7,854 nt of DNA from an uncultured Eubacteriales bacterium. Its GTDB lineage: Bacteria; Bacillota; Clostridia; Oscillospirales; Acutalibacteraceae. Both the position numbers and the translations under genes were made by a program. Positions within the stretch are counted from its first letter, which is position 1. Each line of letters begins with the position of its first letter. The notes below the pieces were generated by a model. It was given only the letters and a program-made list of their open reading frames with translations. It searched no databases and had not been told where the DNA came from. This document shows positions 4,851 to 7,854 of this stretch, piece after piece. The stretch lies in contig ONPE01000079.1 of assembly GCA_900319615.1 (NCBI GenBank), positions 1-7,854 on the forward strand. Reading direction: 5' to 3'.

Positions 4851-5160
4851 CGATAAGCTCCTCAGCTTCCTCGGGCTGTGCAAGCGCGCAGGCTGCCTGA
4901 TATCCGGTGCAGATACGGTTACGCGTGCCGTGTGCGACGGCAAGGCAGTTTTGGTGCTGTACGCCTCGGACGTATCCGACAACAGCCTCAAGCAGGTGCT
5001 CAGAGCCGCCCACAGTCACGATGTGCCGGCGCGTATGCTGCCCCGCAGCAAGGAAGAGCTGAGCTTCGCCTTAGGCAAGCACTGCGGTATCGTATGCACT
5101 ACCGATCACGGCTTTGCAAAGAAGATTCTCGTACTGTTATCCGATCAACAGTTAAACTGA
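4843..5160 (+). CDS. ylxQ: YlxQ, L7Ae/L30e-type RNA-binding protein
   Basis: A 105-residue protein of the ribosomal L7Ae/L30e/Gadd45 fold, a family that binds kink-turn RNA. Recognisable features are LLSFLGLCKRAGCLISG at the N-terminus, the central strand AVLVLYASDVSD and the C-terminal GIVCTTDHGFAKKIL. The precise function in this operon is unknown, but a role around the ribosome is likely from fold and context. The start is GTG at 4843, with AGGAG (4830-4834) lying 8 bases upstream inside ylxR. The 8-base overlap with the ylxR end (TAA 4848-4850) suggests translational coupling. The RAGC segment differs from the more usual RAGK/RAGR of relatives, a minor variation. Confidence 0.9.
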   Translation: MSNDKLLSFLGLCKRAGCLISGADTVTRAVCDGKAVLVLYASDVSDNSLKQVLRAAHSHDVPARMLPRSKEELSFALGKHCGIVCTTDHGFAKKILVLLSDQQLN

Positions 5161-5179
5161 CCGATTAGGAGGAATTACC

Positions 5180-7549
5180 ATGGCTATTATGATAAAATAT
5201 AAAGTCAAAGAGGTGGCCACAGACCTTGACGTCGCGACCAAGGATGTCATCTCCGTGCTCAAGACAAAGCTGGGCTCGGATAAGAAGGCTATGACCACAC
5301 TCACCGAGGATGAACTCAACTTCATCTTCGATTACTATACACAGAAGAACGCGGTGTCGGATCTCTCCGCCTACTTCGCAGTCCGCGAGGACGCCATCAG
5401 AAAGAAGGAGGAAGAGGCTGAGCAGCGCAGGGCAGAGGAGAAGAAGCGCCGCGAAGAGGCGAAGAACCGGCTGCGCCCCGAGTCTGCGAAGAAGCAGACC
5501 CCCGAGCAGCCCGCCGCCGCACAGCAGCAAAAGCCCAAGGTCGACAAGACCGCCGACATCGACCTCAAATCCGAGATCAAGTCCAAGCGCGGCACGGGTC
5601 GTATCGTAGATACCGGCGCCGCCGAGGTCAACGTCGACCGCTATAACCAGAAGTACGACGACCTTGCTCTCGATAAGGTCAAAAACGAGAACAATATGTC
5701 CTCGAAGAAGCAGAAGATCAACCAGCGCTCGAAGCAGAAGAACCGCCGCTCCGCAAAGCGCGAGACAGAGCGCGAGCGTATGGAGCGTATCGAGAAGGAG
5801 CGCCGCGCCAAGAAGATGACCGTCGAGATCCCCGACGAGATCTCCATCGGCGACCTTGCGTTAAAGCTCAAGGCTACCGTAGCCGAGGTCGTGAAGAAGG
5901 CGTTCCTCATGGGCACCATGGTCACCGCGAACGACGTTGTCGATTTCGACACAGCCTCCCTCATCGCGATGGAGTTCCACGCGAAGGTAGAGCGTGAGGT
6001 AGTCGTCACCATAGAAGAGCGCATCATCGACGACAGCGAGGATTCGGATGAGAACCTCATCGAGCGCGCTCCGGTAGTCGTAGTCATGGGTCACGTCGAC
6101 CACGGCAAGACCTCCCTGCTCGACTATATCCGCAACGCTCACGTTACCGCGACCGAGGCAGGCGGCATCACCCAGCACATCGGCGCGTACCGCGTCAACA
6201 TCAACGATCGCGACATCACCTTCCTCGACACGCCCGGTCACGAGGCGTTCACCACCATGCGCGCACGCGGCGCACAGGTAACGGATATCGCTATCCTCGT
6301 CGTAGCTGCGGACGACGGTATCATGCCGCAGACCGTAGAAGCTATCAACCACGCGAAGGCGGCGGGAGTATCCGTCATCGTCGCGATAAATAAGATGGAT
6401 AAGCCGGGCGCCAACCCCGAGCATGTCAAGCAGCAGCTCACCGAATATGAGCTCATCCCCGAGGAGTGGGGCGGCGACACGCCCTGCGTGCCCGTATCCG
6501 CCAAGACCGGCATGGGCATCGACGACCTCCTCGAGATGGTTCTGAAGGAGCTCAAAGCCAATCCCGACCGCGCCGCTAAGGGTACGGTCATCGAGGCTCG
6601 CCTCGATAAGGGCCGCGGCCCCGTTGCATCCATCCTCGTACAGAACGGTACTCTCCACACCGGCGATATCGTCGTCGCAGGCATGGCTGTAGGTCATGTC
6701 CGCGCAATGACCGATGACAAGGGCAACCGCGTCAACACCGCAGGCCCCTCCATCCCGGTAGAGATCACGGGTCTCGACGACGTACCGACCGGCGGCGATA
6801 CCTTCAACGCCGTCACCGACGAGCGCCTCGCACGCGAGCTCGTAGAGCAGCGCAAGCACGAGGCTAAGGAGGCGGAGTTCAACGCCCGCACCAAGGTCAC
6901 TCTCGACAACCTCTTCGATCAGATGAAGCTCGGCGAGGTCAAGGAGCTCAAGATCATCGTCAAGGCTGACGTACAGGGCTCCGTAGAGGCGGTACGCCAG
7001 AGCCTCGAGAAGCTCTCCAACGACGAAGTACGCGTCAACATCATCCACGGCGCTGTCGGCGCTGTCAACGAGAGCGACGTCATGCTCGCCAACGCAAGTA
7101 ACGCCATCATCGTCGGCTTCAACGTTCGTCCCGACGCCACAGCTCAGGCTAACGCCGAGCGCGACGGCGTGGATATGCGTATGTACCGCGTCATCTACGA
7201 CTGCATCGAAGAGATCGAGAGCGCGATGAAGGGTATGCTTGCTCCCAAAACGCGCGAGGTCATCCTCGGTACCGCCGAGGTGCGCAACGTCATCCGCATC
7301 AAGTCCGTCGGCAACATCGCCGGCTGCTATGTCAAGAGCGGTAAGATCCAGCGCGGCGCGGGCGTCCGCGTTGTACGCGACGGCATCATCATCGCCGACG
7401 ACAACATCGGCTCCCTCCAGCGCTTCAAGGACAGCGTCAAAGAGGTCGCCGAGGGCTACGAGTGCGGTATCGGACTTGAAAAGTACAACGACATCAAGGA
7501 AGGCGATATCTTCGAGGTCTTCACCATCGAGGAGTATCGCGAGGATTAA
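5180..7549 (+). CDS. infB: Translation initiation factor IF-2
   Basis: A 789-residue GTPase that brings fMet-tRNA to the 30S subunit and promotes 50S joining. An N-terminal IF2_N helical domain (about residues 5-56, KYKVKEVATDLDV) is followed by a charged, low-complexity linker with coiled-coil-like EEKKRREE stretches. The linker contains a conserved-looking island, RIVDTGAAEVNVDRYNQKY (141-159). A second IF2_N domain covers about 213-271. The G domain has G1 GHVDHGKT (304-311), GGITQHIG (328-335), G3 DTPGH (350-354) with the catalytic His354, G4 NKMD (403-406) and G5 SAK (439-441). Domain III begins near KADVQGS (595-601), and the C-terminal fMet-binding domain contains GYECGIGLEKYNDIKEGD (from 759). 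All catalytic motifs are intact. AGGAGG (5167-5172), 7 bases before ATG 5180, fixes the start; Met4 (5189) is a less likely alternative at 16 bases. Confidence 0.98.
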   Translation: MAIMIKYKVKEVATDLDVATKDVISVLKTKLGSDKKAMTTLTEDELNFIFDYYTQKNAVSDLSAYFAVREDAIRKKEEEAEQRRAEEKKRREEAKNRLRPESAKKQTPEQPAAAQQQKPKVDKTADIDLKSEIKSKRGTGRIVDTGAAEVNVDRYNQKYDDLALDKVKNENNMSSKKQKINQRSKQKNRRSAKRETERERMERIEKERRAKKMTVEIPDEISIGDLALKLKATVAEVVKKAFLMGTMVTANDVVDFDTASLIAMEFHAKVEREVVVTIEERIIDDSEDSDENLIERAPVVVVMGHVDHGKTSLLDYIRNAHVTATEAGGITQHIGAYRVNINDRDITFLDTPGHEAFTTMRARGAQVTDIAILVVAADDGIMPQTVEAINHAKAAGVSVIVAINKMDKPGANPEHVKQQLTEYELIPEEWGGDTPCVPVSAKTGMGIDDLLEMVLKELKANPDRAAKGTVIEARLDKGRGPVASILVQNGTLHTGDIVVAGMAVGHVRAMTDDKGNRVNTAGPSIPVEITGLDDVPTGGDTFNAVTDERLARELVEQRKHEAKEAEFNARTKVTLDNLFDQMKLGEVKELKIIVKADVQGSVEAVRQSLEKLSNDEVRVNIIHGAVGAVNESDVMLANASNAIIVGFNVRPDATAQANAERDGVDMRMYRVIYDCIEEIESAMKGMLAPKTREVILGTAEVRNVIRIKSVGNIAGCYVKSGKIQRGAGVRVVRDGIIIADDNIGSLQRFKDSVKEVAEGYECGIGLEKYNDIKEGDIFEVFTIEEYRED

Positions 7550-7569
7550 TATATAGATTTTTACAAACT

Positions 7570-7672
7570 GTCATTGCGAGGGAGCAAAGCGACCGTGGCA
7601 ATCCCCCTGTCATTACTACCGGTTGCAGGAGGAAGGGGATTCCCACGTCGGCTGAAGCCTCCTCGGAATGAC
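7570..7672. repeat. Palindromic repeat element between infB and rbfA
   Basis: A 103-base near-palindrome. The ends GTCATTGCGAGG (7570-7581) and the complement of CCTCGGAATGAC (7661-7672) agree at 11 of 12 positions. An inner arm, CGTGGCAATCCCC (7594-7606) against GGGGATTCCCACG (7635-7647), agrees at 12 of 13. The sequence is unrelated to the element at 3265-3434. It resembles short CATTGCGAG-type repeats that I recall from intergenic DNA of gut Clostridia. It ends 4 bases before the rbfA ribosome binding site and encodes nothing. Confidence 0.7.
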
Positions 7673-7689
7673 GCTGAGGAAAGATTATT

Positions 7690-7854
7690 ATGGCTAATCA
7701 TAAACTCGGCAGGACGACGGAGGATATCCGCCGTGAGCTGACGGACATCTTCCGTACGCTCAAGGATCCCAGGGTCACCTCCTGCTTTCTGTCCATCGTG
7801 CGCGTAGAGGTCACTAACGACCTGAGCTATTGTACGGTCTACGTCAGCGCGCTC
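7690..7854 (+). CDS. rbfA: Ribosome-binding factor A (5' part, cut by window end)
   Basis: The first 55 codons of a protein that binds the 30S subunit and helps mature the 16S rRNA 5' end, important for cold growth. The reading begins MANHKLGRTTEDIRREL and contains the family signatures LKDPRV and SIVRVEVTNDLSYC, followed by TVYVSAL at the window edge. The frame stays open to base 7854; the family is usually around 115-130 residues, so roughly half is outside. GAGGA (7676-7680) lies 9 bases before ATG. It follows infB after 140 bases, most of which is a palindromic repeat that ends just before the ribosome binding site. Position after infB is the standard Firmicutes order. Confidence 0.95.
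   Translation, partial: MANHKLGRTTEDIRRELTDIFRTLKDPRVTSCFLSIVRVEVTNDLSYCTVYVSAL

Noticed and set aside
5861..7048. Long minus-strand open frame (395 codons) opposite infB
   Set aside because: It is a shadow of infB. GC-rich codon use on the plus strand removes stops on the other strand. The Asp/Val/Leu/Gly-rich product resembles no protein, and infB is certain.

Overview
The window looks like chromosomal DNA from a gut-type Firmicute of class Clostridia, probably near Ruminococcus/Oscillospiraceae. The evidence is the Firmicutes gene order rimP-nusA-ylxR-ylxQ-infB-rbfA, strong AGGAGG-type ribosome binding sites, GC-rich coding DNA separated by AT-rich spacers, and several small palindromic intergenic repeats. 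This placement is inferred from gene content; no marker for species is present.

Layout. Positions 1-637 hold no convincing gene. They contain a patchwork of small repeats: two 4 x 7-bp tandem arrays, a palindromic MITE-like element, a second hairpin-rich element, and two diverged copies of a 63-bp segment that reads like the C-terminal end of an unknown protein. Positions 638-2209 carry two minus-strand genes: cysK (cysteine synthase) and, downstream of it, a small membrane protein of the ECF-transporter S-component type. Positions 2210-2784 are a divergent regulatory region. Leftward it holds a near-consensus promoter, a palindromic operator at the start point, and a leader with a well-placed ribosome binding site and a 10-codon ORF (MKRMCKRCRS) ahead of cysK. 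Rightward it holds a consensus promoter followed about 20 nt later by an intrinsic terminator, ahead of rimP. Positions 2785-7854 are the plus-strand nusA-infB operon: rimP (TTG start), nusA, ylxR, ylxQ (GTG start, overlapping ylxR), infB, and the first 55 codons of rbfA, cut by the window end.

How it works together. The rightward operon couples transcription (NusA) with ribosome assembly and initiation (RimP, IF2, RbfA, and the RNA-binding YlxQ). The leader terminator, with an interrupted U-tract, fits the NusA autoregulation by attenuation reported for the equivalent Bacillus subtilis operon. Two unrelated palindromic repeat elements sit inside this essential operon, in the rimP-nusA and infB-rbfA gaps, where they would be transcribed as large RNA hairpins. 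The leftward unit makes cysteine from O-acetylserine and sulfide. Its small Cys-containing leader ORF is the most interesting candidate for an undescribed control element here.
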